Shown: in pieces, positions 17,094-26,784 of the stretch
Layout of the letters: every line of letters begins with the position of its first letter
Numbering within the stretch: the stretch's first letter is position 1
Source: Kitasatospora sp. CB01950
GTDB lineage: Bacteria > Actinomycetota > Actinomycetes > Streptomycetales > Streptomycetaceae
Direction of reading: 5' to 3'
Length of the DNA: 64,000 bases
NCBI RefSeq assembly: GCF_001905465.1
Contig: NZ_LISX01000001.1
Span: 62,001-126,000 of the forward strand
The notes under the pieces: model-generated
The model's input: only the letters and a program-made list of their open reading frames with translations
Told to the model about the DNA's origin: nothing
Databases searched by the model: none
Made by a program: the position numbers and the translations under genes

Positions 17094-17170
17094 ACCGTAG
17101 GGGGACTGAGTCACCGACGGATCGTCGGCACTCCGATTGACGCGTCGTCAACCCGTGACCGGCGCTCCGG

Positions 17171-19567
17171 TCAGCGGCCGAGCCGCCGCCGGACCATTCC
17201 GGTGAGCGCGTTGAGTTCCTCTATGCGCATCCGGCGGGCCAGCAGCAGGAACACCGCGAGCTGGACGACGGCCGCCGCCGCCAGCGTCAGGACGTTGCCG
17301 AGCCAGCCCCAGCCGTCCAGCGCCTGCAGCGCGAACACCTCGATCACCAGGCCGACCACGGCGGCCGGCAGCGAGGCGATCGCCAGCCGGACGTAGGTCT
17401 TGGTGATCCGGGCGGTGTCCAGGCCGCCGATCCGCGCCTTCAGCTTCGGCAGTGCGACCGCCACGCCCACCGCGTAGGAAAGGCCGTAGCCCAGCGCCAT
17501 GCCGGTCACCGCCCACTGCGCGGGCAGCACCAGCCAGCACAGCACCGCGGTGCCGGCCTGGGTGAGGGCCACCCAGACGGTGTTGGAGAACGGCGTGCGG
17601 GTGTCCTCGTACGCGTAGAAGCCGCGCAGCAGCACGTACTGCACCGAGTACGGGATCAGGCCGAGGGCGAAGGCGGAGAGCATGAAACCGACCGCGGTGG
17701 TGCCGTGCGCGGCCGCGCCGCCGTTGCCCAGGCCGTAGATCGAGGAGCCGATCACCGGGCCCAGCGACAGGAACAGGAACGCCGCCGGGACGATCGCCAC
17801 CGCCGAGGTGCGCAGGCCGTAGGAGAGGTCGTCGCGGACCGCCCCGGCGTCCTGGTCGGCGGCCGCCCGGGACAGCCGGGGGAGTACCGCGCTCATCACC
17901 GAGACGGTGATGACGGCCATCGGCAGCTGCCAGATCAGCAGGGCGTTGGAGTACGCGGCCAGGCCGACGCCGAGGTGGCCGTCGTGTTCGGCGGCCTTGC
18001 CGGAGGCGGTGGCCAGCTGGGTCACGACCAGGAAGCCCGCCTGGTTGGCCAGCACGAACAGGAAGGTCCACTTGGCGAGCCGGGCGGCCTTGCCCAGTCC
18101 GTGGCCGCGCCAGTCGAAGCGCGGCCGGAACGAGAAGCCCGCCGACCGCAGGTACGGGATCATCGACAGCGCCTGCACCGCCAGGCCCAGCATGGTGCCG
18201 ATGCCGAGCAGCCGGACGCCCTCGGGGGAGATGCCCTGCGGGGTGACCCCGGTGTGCTGGAAGGTGCCGTACACGCCGATGTACATCGCGAAGGTGAAGA
18301 TCACCACGAGGTTGTTCAGGACCGGCGTCCACATCATCGCGCCGAACCGGCCGCGGGCGTTGAGGATCTGGCCCATCACCACGTGCACGCCCATGAAGAA
18401 GATGGTCGGCAGGCAGTACCGGGCCAGGGCGACGGTGGTCTCGGCGCTCTGCTGGTCGCGCATCAGCGCGTGCGAGATCAGCTGCACCAGGACCGGCGCG
18501 GCCAGCACCGCGACGAACACCACGCCCGCCAGGCCGGTCACCACCAGGGTGAGCAGCCGGTTCGCGTAGGCGGTGCCGCCGTCCTCGTCGTTCTTCATGC
18601 TGCGGACCAGCTGCGGGACGAACACCGCGTTCAGCGCGCCGCCGCCGATCAGGATGTACAGCAGGGTGGGCAGCGTGTTGGCGGCGTTGTACGAGTCGCC
18701 CATCGAGGCCACGCCGATCGCGGCGGCGATCACCATGGTGCGCAGGAAGCCGGTGCCGCGGGAGACCAGGGTGCCGGCCGCCATGATGGCGCTGGAGTTG
18801 AGCAGCCCGGTGACCCGGCCGGCGCCGCCACCGCCGGTCGGCCCCTCCGGGGACGGGGACGGGGTCGGGGCCTGCGCGGGTTCGGCGGTCGGCGCGGCCG
18901 GGGCGATCGGTGCGGCGGCGGCGTTGGCCTCCAGTACGGCCGCGTCGGCCCGCATCACCGCCTCCTCCTCGGACAGCGGCGGGTCGAACTCGATCGGCGG
19001 CACGTACGGGTGGCGTTCGCCCGCGGCGGGGGCCGGCTCGGGGCCGAGGGCCTGGGCCGGCCCGGCGAGGCCCTCGGCGTCCTCCGGAGCGGCCTGTGGA
19101 GCCTCCGGGGCGGGCGTGGCGGCCGGCGCGGGGGGCACCGGCGGCGCGGCCGGCGGGGCCTGCTCCGGGGCCGCCAGCAGGGTCTCCACGCCGACGTACT
19201 CGGCGGCCTCGGCGTCCCGGCGCGACCCGGCCGGTTCGGCGGCCTCCGCGGCCACCTCGGCGGCGATCGACGCCCAGCGCGGGGCCGGCGCGGTCAGCTG
19301 CAGGGTGTCGTCGGCGTCGCGGCTGGACTGGCCGGGCACCGCCGCCGTGCCTTCCGGGGCGTCCTGGGCGCCCGCGGCGTCCGGGACGGCGTCCGGCAGG
19401 TCGACCTCGCCGTACGGGTCCGTGCTCCCGTACGCCTCGGCGGCGTACGGGTCACGGGCGTAGGTGTCGGCGACGTACCAGTCGGCGGCGGGGCCTGCGG
19501 CGGCGGCGCGGTCCTGGGGCCTACCTCCGCCCTGGTCCTGTGTTGCTCGCTCGCTCCGCTCGTTCAT
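17171..19567 (-). CDS. murJ: Lipid II flippase MurJ (MviN)
   Basis: Polytopic membrane protein of the MOP superfamily that flips lipid II across the membrane for peptidoglycan synthesis. The 798-residue protein has a long acidic, Ala/Pro-rich cytoplasmic N-terminus (about 1-260), then roughly fourteen hydrophobic helices beginning at LNSSAIMAAGTLVSRGTGFLRTM, with the family arginine in that first helix. The core alone is about 530 residues, the usual size; the N-terminal extension is typical of actinomycetes. No kinase domain is fused, unlike the mycobacterial protein. It follows the DUF6049-type gene by 48 bases. Confidence 0.93.
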   Translation of the reverse strand: MNERSERATQDQGGGRPQDRAAAAGPAADWYVADTYARDPYAAEAYGSTDPYGEVDLPDAVPDAAGAQDAPEGTAAVPGQSSRDADDTLQLTAPAPRWASIAAEVAAEAAEPAGSRRDAEAAEYVGVETLLAAPEQAPPAAPPVPPAPAATPAPEAPQAAPEDAEGLAGPAQALGPEPAPAAGERHPYVPPIEFDPPLSEEEAVMRADAAVLEANAAAAPIAPAAPTAEPAQAPTPSPSPEGPTGGGGAGRVTGLLNSSAIMAAGTLVSRGTGFLRTMVIAAAIGVASMGDSYNAANTLPTLLYILIGGGALNAVFVPQLVRSMKNDEDGGTAYANRLLTLVVTGLAGVVFVAVLAAPVLVQLISHALMRDQQSAETTVALARYCLPTIFFMGVHVVMGQILNARGRFGAMMWTPVLNNLVVIFTFAMYIGVYGTFQHTGVTPQGISPEGVRLLGIGTMLGLAVQALSMIPYLRSAGFSFRPRFDWRGHGLGKAARLAKWTFLFVLANQAGFLVVTQLATASGKAAEHDGHLGVGLAAYSNALLIWQLPMAVITVSVMSAVLPRLSRAAADQDAGAVRDDLSYGLRTSAVAIVPAAFLFLSLGPVIGSSIYGLGNGGAAAHGTTAVGFMLSAFALGLIPYSVQYVLLRGFYAYEDTRTPFSNTVWVALTQAGTAVLCWLVLPAQWAVTGMALGYGLSYAVGVAVALPKLKARIGGLDTARITKTYVRLAIASLPAAVVGLVIEVFALQALDGWGWLGNVLTLAAAAVVQLAVFLLLARRMRIEELNALTGMVRRRLGR

Positions 19568-19615
19568 GCCACCAATCCACGTCAGAGGGGGGACGTGCGC
19601 CCGGGGGGTGAGGCG

Positions 19616-22081
19616 CTAGTGATCCACCTTCTCATCACCGGCGACCCGATCGCTGACATCGCGGTCGGACGGGGGGTCCGCGTCGGCCGGCTTCCCGTCG
19701 TCGCCGTCCTTGCCGTCGTCCTTGCCGTCGTCCTTGCCGCCGTCCTTGCCGTCGTTCCGGTCGTCGCCGTCCGGGCCGTCGCTGCCGTCGCTGCCGTCGG
19801 TGCCGCCGCCGTCCGACAGCGGACGGTCCGGGTCCTCGTCGATCTCGCCGGCCGCGCGGCGCTTCTTGCGCTGCAGGTAGAACCGGATGCCGGCGAGGAT
19901 CATCAGCGCGGTGCCGCCGGCGATCACGTACGTCACGCCGCTGGCCACCGAGGTGACGTCGACGGTGAACTCCACCGGTTCGCCGTAGCGCTGCGGGTTC
20001 GGGCCGGTGGTCCACAGCTCCGCGGTCACCTGGACCTGGCCGTTGACCTGCGCCTCGGCGGGGAAGCGGAAGGTGCGGGCGGTGGTGGCGTCCAGCACCA
20101 CGGGCTGGTTCTCGCCGACGTTGAGGCGGTTCGGCTGGATCGAGGTGACCCGCAGTTCCAGGTTGCCGACGGCCTGGGTGAGGTCGTTCTTCACGCTGAT
20201 CAGCAGCGTCGCGTTGTCGCCGGGCAGCGTCACGGTGCTCTTCTTCGGCACCCGGACGGCCGACTTCAGGTTGTCCAGGTAGTGCTGCACCCCGGCCCGG
20301 TAGGCGACGCCGGCCTTCTGCTGGTCGCGCCAGCTGGTGGACATCGAGCGCACCATGGCCGCGCTGAACGGCCCGCGCACCCGCTCCGGCTGGGTGAGGA
20401 TTATCATCAGCTGGTCCACGCCGTCCTGGAGGCCCATGGTGGCGCTGATCTCCGCGGCGGACAGCTCGGCGCCGGTGGCGTCGCCCGGGTAGTCGTTCGG
20501 GACGTTGGTGTTGGCGTTCGGGTCGGCGGGCAGGTCGGCGACCTTCTGCAGCGAGACCGGGGCGACCGGGCCGCCGTTGCCGGTGGCCGCCTGCATCGAG
20601 TCGTGCAGCGCCTGCGCGGTGCCGACGGTCAGCGACCGGGACGGCAGCACCAGCACGCCGCGCGGGTGCTCCGGCTCCTGGTGGGCGATCGCCAGGGTCT
20701 CGGCCAGGAACCGCTGCTGGGCCATGGTGCGGTCGTGCGGGCTGCTCAGGTCGCCCTGGAACAGCGAGGCGAGCACGGCGTCGGAGACCACCGCGGTCTG
20801 CCCGTTGCCGATCGGACGGGCCGCGTTCGGCGTGTACGTCAGCTTGTCGGACTCCGGCATCGACGTGCCGTTGACCAGCACCAGCCGGCCGCCCGCCGCG
20901 CCGGCCACCGAGGCGGTCCGCTGGTCCAGCAGACCGCGGTACGGCCAGGCGACGTCCGAGCGGGCGTCCACCGGCAGACGGGCCTCGGTGGTGACCTGCC
21001 CGGCCGTCATCGCCTTGCGCAGCGCGGCGTCCATACCGTTCAGGTGGGCGCCGTTGTGCGCGATCGAGGCGAGGTCCGGGTCGGCGTACGGCAGTGACAC
21101 CACCTCGGAGTCCGGCTGCGCCGCGACCGCCTTCCGCAGGTTCGTCAGCCAGGCGGTCGCCGCGTCGCGGCCGGTGCCGGGCACGGTGTTGTCCTCGCGT
21201 GCGGACTCGCCGGAGGTGCCGGGCTTCTGCACCCGGTACGGCTTGGTCATCGCGAGCACGGTGTCCAGCAGGTCCGGGTCGATCGCCCAGGTCAGGCCCG
21301 GCATGGTGGCGCCGAGCTCGACCAGCTTGTTCAGCCGGCCGTCACCGGTCAGCTCGCCGACCAGGCTGTCGTCGCGCAGCACCGGCGTCTGGTCCTGGTC
21401 CGGCATGGTCTGCGCGACCAGCACCGGCGCGTGGGTCAGCGGCCAGACCACCGAGACCTTGGAGGGCTGGGCGTTGGTGCGGCCCTGGAACGGCAGGTAG
21501 GTGCGGGCGATGCCCAGCGGGTGCGCCGCCTCGTTGGAGGTGCTGCCCCAGAGGTCCACCGCGAGCTCGTAGCTGCCGGTCTCCTTGGCACCCAGTGCGG
21601 ACACCGGCACCGGCAGGGTGAAGTCCTTGCTCTGCCCCGGGTCGAGGTCGCCGACCTCCTGGGTCGGGCTCTCCAGCGCGGTGCCGTCCTTGGTGCTCGG
21701 CGTGTTCCAGGAGCCCATCAGGTCGATGTCGCTGCGGGTGGCCAGTATCGGCTTTCCCGCGGACGGCACCCGCACCATGACCTTCGGCGACTTCAGCTTC
21801 TCCGAACCGGAGTTGGTGACCTTGCCGGTGATCGTCACGGTGTCGTTCTCGTGCGCGATTCTCGGCGCGCCGGTGCCGACCTGCACCGTGTCGATCTGCA
21901 CCGCCGCCGGGTACTCGCCCGCCGCGGTCACCAGAGTGCCCGGCCCGGCCGCCGCAGGGGCGGCCGCGAAGGCCCCGACCAGCCCACCTGCCAGCAGGGC
22001 GGCGGTGCTCCTGGCCAGCAGGCCCGTCCACCGTCCGCGGTGCCCGGCCCCTGCCGCGCCCCGCCCGGTCCGCTCGTTCAC
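19616..22081 (-). CDS. DUF6049-type exported membrane protein
   Basis: Function unknown; the gene is linked to murJ in Streptomyces and its mycobacterial counterpart lies at Rv3909. The 821-residue form has a signal sequence (basic start, then LLARSTAALLAGGLVGAFAA), a large extracellular region with strands such as DTVTITGKVTNSGSEKLKSPKV, one C-terminal transmembrane helix (VIAGGTALMILAGIRF), a basic stop (QRKKRR), and a cytoplasmic tail of Gly/Asp/Lys repeats (DGKDDGKDDGKDG). GTG at 22081 is preceded by GAGGA; the frame runs 29 codons further up with Arg-rich, unconvincing sequence. Probably co-transcribed with murJ. Confidence 0.8.
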   Translation of the reverse strand: MNERTGRGAAGAGHRGRWTGLLARSTAALLAGGLVGAFAAAPAAAGPGTLVTAAGEYPAAVQIDTVQVGTGAPRIAHENDTVTITGKVTNSGSEKLKSPKVMVRVPSAGKPILATRSDIDLMGSWNTPSTKDGTALESPTQEVGDLDPGQSKDFTLPVPVSALGAKETGSYELAVDLWGSTSNEAAHPLGIARTYLPFQGRTNAQPSKVSVVWPLTHAPVLVAQTMPDQDQTPVLRDDSLVGELTGDGRLNKLVELGATMPGLTWAIDPDLLDTVLAMTKPYRVQKPGTSGESAREDNTVPGTGRDAATAWLTNLRKAVAAQPDSEVVSLPYADPDLASIAHNGAHLNGMDAALRKAMTAGQVTTEARLPVDARSDVAWPYRGLLDQRTASVAGAAGGRLVLVNGTSMPESDKLTYTPNAARPIGNGQTAVVSDAVLASLFQGDLSSPHDRTMAQQRFLAETLAIAHQEPEHPRGVLVLPSRSLTVGTAQALHDSMQAATGNGGPVAPVSLQKVADLPADPNANTNVPNDYPGDATGAELSAAEISATMGLQDGVDQLMIILTQPERVRGPFSAAMVRSMSTSWRDQQKAGVAYRAGVQHYLDNLKSAVRVPKKSTVTLPGDNATLLISVKNDLTQAVGNLELRVTSIQPNRLNVGENQPVVLDATTARTFRFPAEAQVNGQVQVTAELWTTGPNPQRYGEPVEFTVDVTSVASGVTYVIAGGTALMILAGIRFYLQRKKRRAAGEIDEDPDRPLSDGGGTDGSDGSDGPDGDDRNDGKDGGKDDGKDDGKDGDDGKPADADPPSDRDVSDRVAGDEKVDH

Positions 22082-22194
22082 GCGCGTCCTCGCCGTTCCT
22101 GGTCGTCTCGATCGCCCCACGCACCGACGCGGCCCCGCCCGACCCCGGCGGCCTCCGACACGGAGCATTCACCCGGCATGGTAACGACGCTGTG

Positions 22195-22216
22195 CGGCCC
22201 GCAGTGTTGCGGGCCG
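22195..22216. promoter_or_regulatory. Inverted repeat between divergent genes
   Basis: Arms CGGCCCGCA and TGCGGGCCG around GTGT lie in the 207-base gap between the divergent DUF6049-type gene and cca. With no gene end nearby, an operator is more likely than a terminator, but no regulator can be named. Confidence 0.4.
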
Positions 22217-22288
22217 GAAGCTGAGGAGCGGTGGGGTGAACGGAACGGGAAGGCGGCGGGGCAGGGCGGGCACGTACCCTTGTGAGCC

Positions 22289-23782
22289 GTGTCCACTGCC
22301 AATGCGTCCAGCACCAATCATTCCAGCTCCGCCGACCGGGTCGCCCTGCCCGGACTGACCGAGGCGCAGACCCTCGGCCTGCAGGAGCTGCTGCGGGTCT
22401 CCCCGGTCGCCGACGAGATCGCCGGCCGCTTCCAGGACGCCGGCCACCGGCTCTCGCTGGTCGGCGGCTCGGTCCGGGACGCCCTGCTCGGCAGGCTCGG
22501 CAACGACCTCGACTTCACCACCGACGCCCGCCCGCAGCAGATCCTCAAGCTGGTCAAGGGCTGGGCCGACGCGGTCTGGGACGTCGGCATCGCCTTCGGC
22601 ACCGTCGGCGCGCGCAAGGACACTCCCGAGGGCTCGTTCCTCATCGAGATCACCACCTACCGCAGCGAGGCCTACGACCGCAGCTCCCGCAAGCCCGAGG
22701 TCAGCTACGGCGACTCGATCGAGCAGGACCTCGTGCGCCGCGACTTCACCGTCAACGCGATGGCCGTCGACCTGCCCGGCCGTAGCTTCGTCGACCCGCA
22801 CCGCGGCCTGGACGACCTGGAGGCCCGGGTGCTGCGCACCCCCGCCACCCCCGAGGAGTCCTTCTCCGACGACCCGCTGCGGATGATGCGGGCCGCTCGC
22901 TTCGCCGCCCAGCTGGATTTCGAGCCGGCGCCCGAGGTGGTCGCCGCGATGACCGCGATGGCCGAGCGGATCACCATCGTCTCCGCCGAACGCGTCCAGG
23001 CCGAGCTCAACAAGCTGCTGCTCGCCGAGCACCCGGTCAAGGGCCTGCGGCTGCTGGTCGAGACCGGCCTCGCCGACCACGTGCTGCCCGAACTCCCGGC
23101 GCTGCGCCTGGAGAGCGACGAGCACCACCGTCACAAGGACGTCTACGAGCACTCGCTGACCGTCCTGGAGCAGGCCATCGCGCTGGAGACCGAGGGCCCC
23201 GACCTGGTGCTGCGGCTCGCCGCGCTGCTGCACGACATCGGCAAGCCGCGCACCCGCCGCTTCGAGTCCGACGGCCGGGTCTCCTTCCACCACCACGAGA
23301 TGGTGGGCGCCAAGATGACCCGCAAGCGGATGCGCGAGCTCAAGTACTCGAACGAGCTGGTCGCCGAGGTGTCCAAGCTGGTCGAGCTGCACCTGCGCTT
23401 CCACGGCTACGGCGGCGGCGAGTGGACCGACTCCGCGGTGCGCCGCTACGTCACCGACGCCGGCCCGCTGCTGACCCGCCTGCACAAGCTGACCCGCTCC
23501 GACTGCACCACCCGCAACAAGCGCAAGGCCGCCGCGCTGGCCCGCACCTACGACTCGCTGGAGGAGCGGATCGCCGTCCTCCAGACGCAGGAGGAACTGG
23601 ACGCGATCCGGCCCGCGCTGGACGGCAACGAGATCATGCAGCTGCTGGGCCTGCGCCCCGGCCCGGCGGTCGGCCGGGCCTACAAGCACATGCTCGAACT
23701 GCGCCTGGAGCACGGCCCGATGGAGCACGAGGCGGCCGTCGCCGCGCTGCGCGAGTGGTGGGCGGCGCAGCCGCAGGACTGA
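22289..23782 (+). CDS. cca: CCA-adding tRNA nucleotidyltransferase
   Basis: Adds or repairs the CCA end of tRNAs using CTP and ATP without a template; actinobacterial relatives include poly(A)-like enzymes. The 497 residues show the class II nucleotidyltransferase head LVGGSVRDALLGRLGNDLDFTTDA (VGGSVRD near 53-59, catalytic D-x-D in the DLDF segment), the RNA-binding middle VQAELNKLLL, and an HD domain with LLHDIGKPRTR near 313. Length fits the actinobacterial HD-fused form. The start is GTG at 22289; the gene diverges from the DUF6049-murJ unit. Confidence 0.92.
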   Translation: MSTANASSTNHSSSADRVALPGLTEAQTLGLQELLRVSPVADEIAGRFQDAGHRLSLVGGSVRDALLGRLGNDLDFTTDARPQQILKLVKGWADAVWDVGIAFGTVGARKDTPEGSFLIEITTYRSEAYDRSSRKPEVSYGDSIEQDLVRRDFTVNAMAVDLPGRSFVDPHRGLDDLEARVLRTPATPEESFSDDPLRMMRAARFAAQLDFEPAPEVVAAMTAMAERITIVSAERVQAELNKLLLAEHPVKGLRLLVETGLADHVLPELPALRLESDEHHRHKDVYEHSLTVLEQAIALETEGPDLVLRLAALLHDIGKPRTRRFESDGRVSFHHHEMVGAKMTRKRMRELKYSNELVAEVSKLVELHLRFHGYGGGEWTDSAVRRYVTDAGPLLTRLHKLTRSDCTTRNKRKAAALARTYDSLEERIAVLQTQEELDAIRPALDGNEIMQLLGLRPGPAVGRAYKHMLELRLEHGPMEHEAAVAALREWWAAQPQD

Positions 23783-23789
23783 CGTCCGC

Positions 23790-24476
23790 TCAGTGCTTCG
23801 TGGGCGCGGGAGCGGGGACGCCGTTCAGCGGGCCGATGCACAGCCGGTACTTGACCGTCTTCTTCTTGGACCGGTACTGGCTGTCGTAGGCCGTCGTCCC
23901 CGGGTGCTCATTGGCGCAGTTGTACGTGCTGATGAGGCCGGTGTGGCGCCCGACGACCTTCCAGTGGGCGTCCGCCGCGCTGCAGGTCACCGTCTTGTGG
24001 TCGGCGGTCAGGCAGTCGCCGACGTTCGCGCCCTTGTCGCTCCCGCCGGTCAGCGCGCGGAAGCCCAGCAGGGCGCCGATGCCGACGGCGATCAGCCCCA
24101 GGCCGACGGTCACGCTGCGGATCTTGGAGCGCCGGCTGAGCGGCTTGGGGGGCGGCGGCTGCTGCCCCCAGGCGGGCAACTGGCCGTCCCCCGCAGGCGG
24201 TTGGCCGTACGCGGGCTGCTGGCCGTACGGGGGCTCCTGCCCGGGGGCGGGAGGCTGCTGGCCGTACGCGGGCGGCTGCTCGCCGTAGGCCGGGGGCTGG
24301 CCGTATGCCGGGGCGGGCTGGGCGTAGCCGGAGGGCTGGCCGTATGCCGGGGCGGGTTGGCCGTAGCCGGAGGGCTGTCCGTACGGCGCGGGAGGCTGCT
24401 GGCCGTACGGCGCGGGAGGCTGCTGGCCGTACGGGCCGGGCTGGCCGTAGGGGCCGGGCGGTGGCGGCGTGCTCAT
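23790..24476 (-). CDS. LppU-like membrane protein with PYGQ-rich N-terminus
   Basis: Function unknown. The 228 residues start with about 110 residues of repeats built on PYGQPxxYGQ and PPAYGQQ, then a basic patch and one transmembrane helix ([19 protein letters not shown]), then an outside domain of about 85 residues with four cysteines (GDCL, VTC, YNC, RLC) in the pattern of LppU/SCO3897 proteins. The domain probably holds two disulfides. Its stop faces the cca stop seven bases away. Proline-tyrosine-rich cytoplasmic tails are common in actinomycete envelope proteins. Confidence 0.7.
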   Translation of the reverse strand: MSTPPPPGPYGQPGPYGQQPPAPYGQQPPAPYGQPSGYGQPAPAYGQPSGYAQPAPAYGQPPAYGEQPPAYGQQPPAPGQEPPYGQQPAYGQPPAGDGQLPAWGQQPPPPKPLSRRSKIRSVTVGLGLIAVGIGALLGFRALTGGSDKGANVGDCLTADHKTVTCSAADAHWKVVGRHTGLISTYNCANEHPGTTAYDSQYRSKKKTVKYRLCIGPLNGVPAPAPTKH

Positions 24477-24542
24477 TGTGTTCCCCCCAATGGCGACGAA
24501 GACGGTGCCGTGCGCCCACGTACCCTAGCGGCCATTGCCCGG

Positions 24543-25835
24543 TCAGGTACGGCGTGCCGCGCGGAAGTACAGCAGCGCGCCGAGCGCGTACAGCGCCGAC
24601 AGGGCCAGCACGACCGGCGCCGAACGGCCGTTCAGGGGCAGGACCAGCGCCGCTGCTCCGGCGGCACCGACGAAGGCGACGTTCACCAGGACGTCGTAGA
24701 TCGCGAACACCCGGCCGCGGAACTCGTCCTCGACCGACTCCTGCACCAGCGTGTCGGCGCAGATCTTGGTGCCCTGGGTGACCACGCCCAGCAGCAGCGC
24801 GGCGATCATCGCGGGCCCTTCCCGGAACGGCAGTCCGAGCGCCGGGACGAACACCGCCGCGCCCGCCAGACACACCGTCATCCACCCGGCCAGGCCGAGC
24901 CGGCGGGTGCACCACGGGCTGATCACCGCGGCCAGCCCGAAGCCCGCCGCGGACATCGCGACCGCCAGGCCCAGGGTGGCCAGGCCGCCCGCGGTGTCCT
25001 CGGCGCTGTTGAAGGTGTAGCGGGAGAGCATCAGCACCATGACGGTCAACATGCCGTAGCAGAACCGCGCCAGGGTGACGGCGGCCAGCGCGTGGGCGGC
25101 CGGACGGCAGTCCCGCACCAGGTGCCGCAGGCCGGCCAACAGGTCGTGCCAGGCGGTGGCCAACGCCTCGCGCAGCGAGGGGAGTGCGGCCCGGTGCGCG
25201 GGGCCCAGTTCGTCCGGCCCGATCCACTGCGCGGCCAGCGCCGCGGACAGGTACAGCAGCGCGGACAGCAGCACCGTCAAGGCCTCCGCGCCCGAGCCGG
25301 ACGGCACCGCCACGCCCACCAGGAAGCCGAGACCGGCGCCGCCGGCCGCCGCGACCGTGCCCAGCGTCGGCGAGACGGCGTTGGCCGTGACCAGGTCGGC
25401 CGGGGCCACGACCCGGGGCAGCGACGCGGACAGCCCCGACAGGATGAACCGGTTGAGCGCCATCATCAGCAGTGCAGCCGTGTAGAACGACCAGCGCGGC
25501 GCCCCGCCCAGGATCAGGGCGACGGCGGCCAGGCAGAGCCCGAACCGGGCCAGATTGCCCATCAGCAGCACCTGCCGGCGCCGCCAGCGGTCCAGCAGCA
25601 CCCCGGAGAACGGGCCGACCACCGAGAACGGCAGGGTCACCACCGCCAGCGCCACCGCGATGTCCGCGGGGGAGGACTGGTGCTCCGGGGAGAAGATCGC
25701 GTAGTTGGCCAGTGAGGCCTGGAACACCCCGTCCGACAGCTGCGAGAGCAGGCGCACCGTCAGCAGGCGGCGGAAACCGGCGCCGTGCAGCAGACCGCGC
25801 AGGGTGGCCTCTCGCGGGGGCCGTTCGGTGATCAC
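24543..25835 (-). CDS. Major facilitator superfamily transporter
   Basis: Membrane exporter of unknown substrate. The 430 residues contain about twelve hydrophobic helices; the first loop has LLSQLSDGVFQASL and the second FSVVGPFSGVLLDRWRRRQVLL, the MFS loop 2-3 signature (G-x-x-x-D-R-x-x-R-R). The gene order next to ino1 and the LppU-like gene follows S. coelicolor SCO3897-3899. The GTG at 25835 lacks a strong ribosome-binding site, so the exact start is uncertain. A parS site lies 29 bases upstream. Confidence 0.85.
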   Translation of the reverse strand: MITERPPREATLRGLLHGAGFRRLLTVRLLSQLSDGVFQASLANYAIFSPEHQSSPADIAVALAVVTLPFSVVGPFSGVLLDRWRRRQVLLMGNLARFGLCLAAVALILGGAPRWSFYTAALLMMALNRFILSGLSASLPRVVAPADLVTANAVSPTLGTVAAAGGAGLGFLVGVAVPSGSGAEALTVLLSALLYLSAALAAQWIGPDELGPAHRAALPSLREALATAWHDLLAGLRHLVRDCRPAAHALAAVTLARFCYGMLTVMVLMLSRYTFNSAEDTAGGLATLGLAVAMSAAGFGLAAVISPWCTRRLGLAGWMTVCLAGAAVFVPALGLPFREGPAMIAALLLGVVTQGTKICADTLVQESVEDEFRGRVFAIYDVLVNVAFVGAAGAAALVLPLNGRSAPVVLALSALYALGALLYFRAARRT

Positions 25836-25863
25836 CCGCCAAGGGTGCCACGAGGCCGACGGC

Positions 25864-25877
25864 GTTTCACGTGAAAC
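25864..25877. other. parS: parS site
   Basis: Exact consensus GTTTCACGTGAAAC in the gap between the divergent MFS and CHAP genes, about 23.5 kb from oriC. Confidence 0.92.
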
Positions 25878-25998
25878 ATTCGCCAACTTCGTGCGGCGCG
25901 CGCCCCCTGTGCACCCCCGCACTACCGGTGACGTCACCGAATCGATGTCGTTGGGCACTTGAGGGGGAAGAACCATCTCGGAACGACGGGAGGCTCCC

Positions 25999-26769
25999 AT
26001 GCGAGACGAGTTCACTGCCCTGTTGCTCGGTCAAACCGGCTACCACGAGGGTCGGGACGGCGACGGCACCTGGAACAACCGCCAGCGTTACAGCGAGGAA
26101 ACCCCCGGCCTCGAATGGTCCGACGGCCAGCCCTGGTGCGCCACCTTCGAGGCCTGGGGCGCACACCGCACCGGTATGGACGGCATCTGGCCGATGACGG
26201 CGTCCTGCCTCGATGCCGTCGCCTGGTGGCGTGGCCACAACCGCTGGACGCCGTACCCCGTCCTCGGCGGTCCCTTCTACCTCGGCCCCGGCGGCGGCGA
26301 TCACACCGGCGTCGTCTACGCCTACGACGCCGACACCATCTACACGGTGGAGGGCAACACCAACGACTCCGGCTCCACCGAGGGCGACGGGGTCTACCGC
26401 AAGTCCCGGGCCCGGCGTGGCCCCGGCTCCCCGTACGGCTACGGCGTGCCCGCCTACCCGGAGGGCACGGTCTCGGCGGACCCGGCGCTCGGGGGGATCC
26501 CGGCGGCGCGGACGTCCGGGCAGTCGACCACCCCCGCGCCCGGAACGCCCACCTGGCCGGGCCGCTACCTGCGGGTGCAGTCGCCGATGCTGCACGGCGA
26601 CGACGTCCTGATGTGGCAGCAGCGGCTGGCCTGGCGCGGCTGGGCGATCACCGCCGACGGCTGGTACGGCCCCGCCTCGGCGCAGATCTGCCGGGCCTTC
26701 CAGCAGCGCCACGGCCTGTCGGTGGACGGCGTGGTCGGGCCGGTCACCTGGAACGAGGCCTGGAACTGA
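25999..26769 (+). CDS. CHAP-domain and peptidoglycan-binding protein, endolysin-like
   Basis: Probable cell-wall amidase or endopeptidase. The 256 residues have an N-terminal CHAP-like domain with catalytic Cys47 in QPWCATFEAWG and His102 in GGDHTGVVYAYD, followed by VEGNTND, then a Gly/Pro/Ala linker and a C-terminal PG_binding_1 domain (about 185-256, ending DGVVGPVTWNEAWN). No signal peptide or transmembrane segment is present, as in phage endolysins. The ATG has GGGAGG upstream. No phage genes surround it. The gene is absent from my recollection of the S. coelicolor order here, so it may be an insertion. Confidence 0.75.
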   Translation: MRDEFTALLLGQTGYHEGRDGDGTWNNRQRYSEETPGLEWSDGQPWCATFEAWGAHRTGMDGIWPMTASCLDAVAWWRGHNRWTPYPVLGGPFYLGPGGGDHTGVVYAYDADTIYTVEGNTNDSGSTEGDGVYRKSRARRGPGSPYGYGVPAYPEGTVSADPALGGIPAARTSGQSTTPAPGTPTWPGRYLRVQSPMLHGDDVLMWQQRLAWRGWAITADGWYGPASAQICRAFQQRHGLSVDGVVGPVTWNEAWN

Positions 26770-26784
26770 GAGGCGCCGCAAACG

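Noticed and set aside
17705..21097. Very long open frame opposite murJ and the DUF6049-type gene
   Set aside because: It spans two well-supported genes and the gap between them, and its product has no domain-like pattern; a GC artefact.
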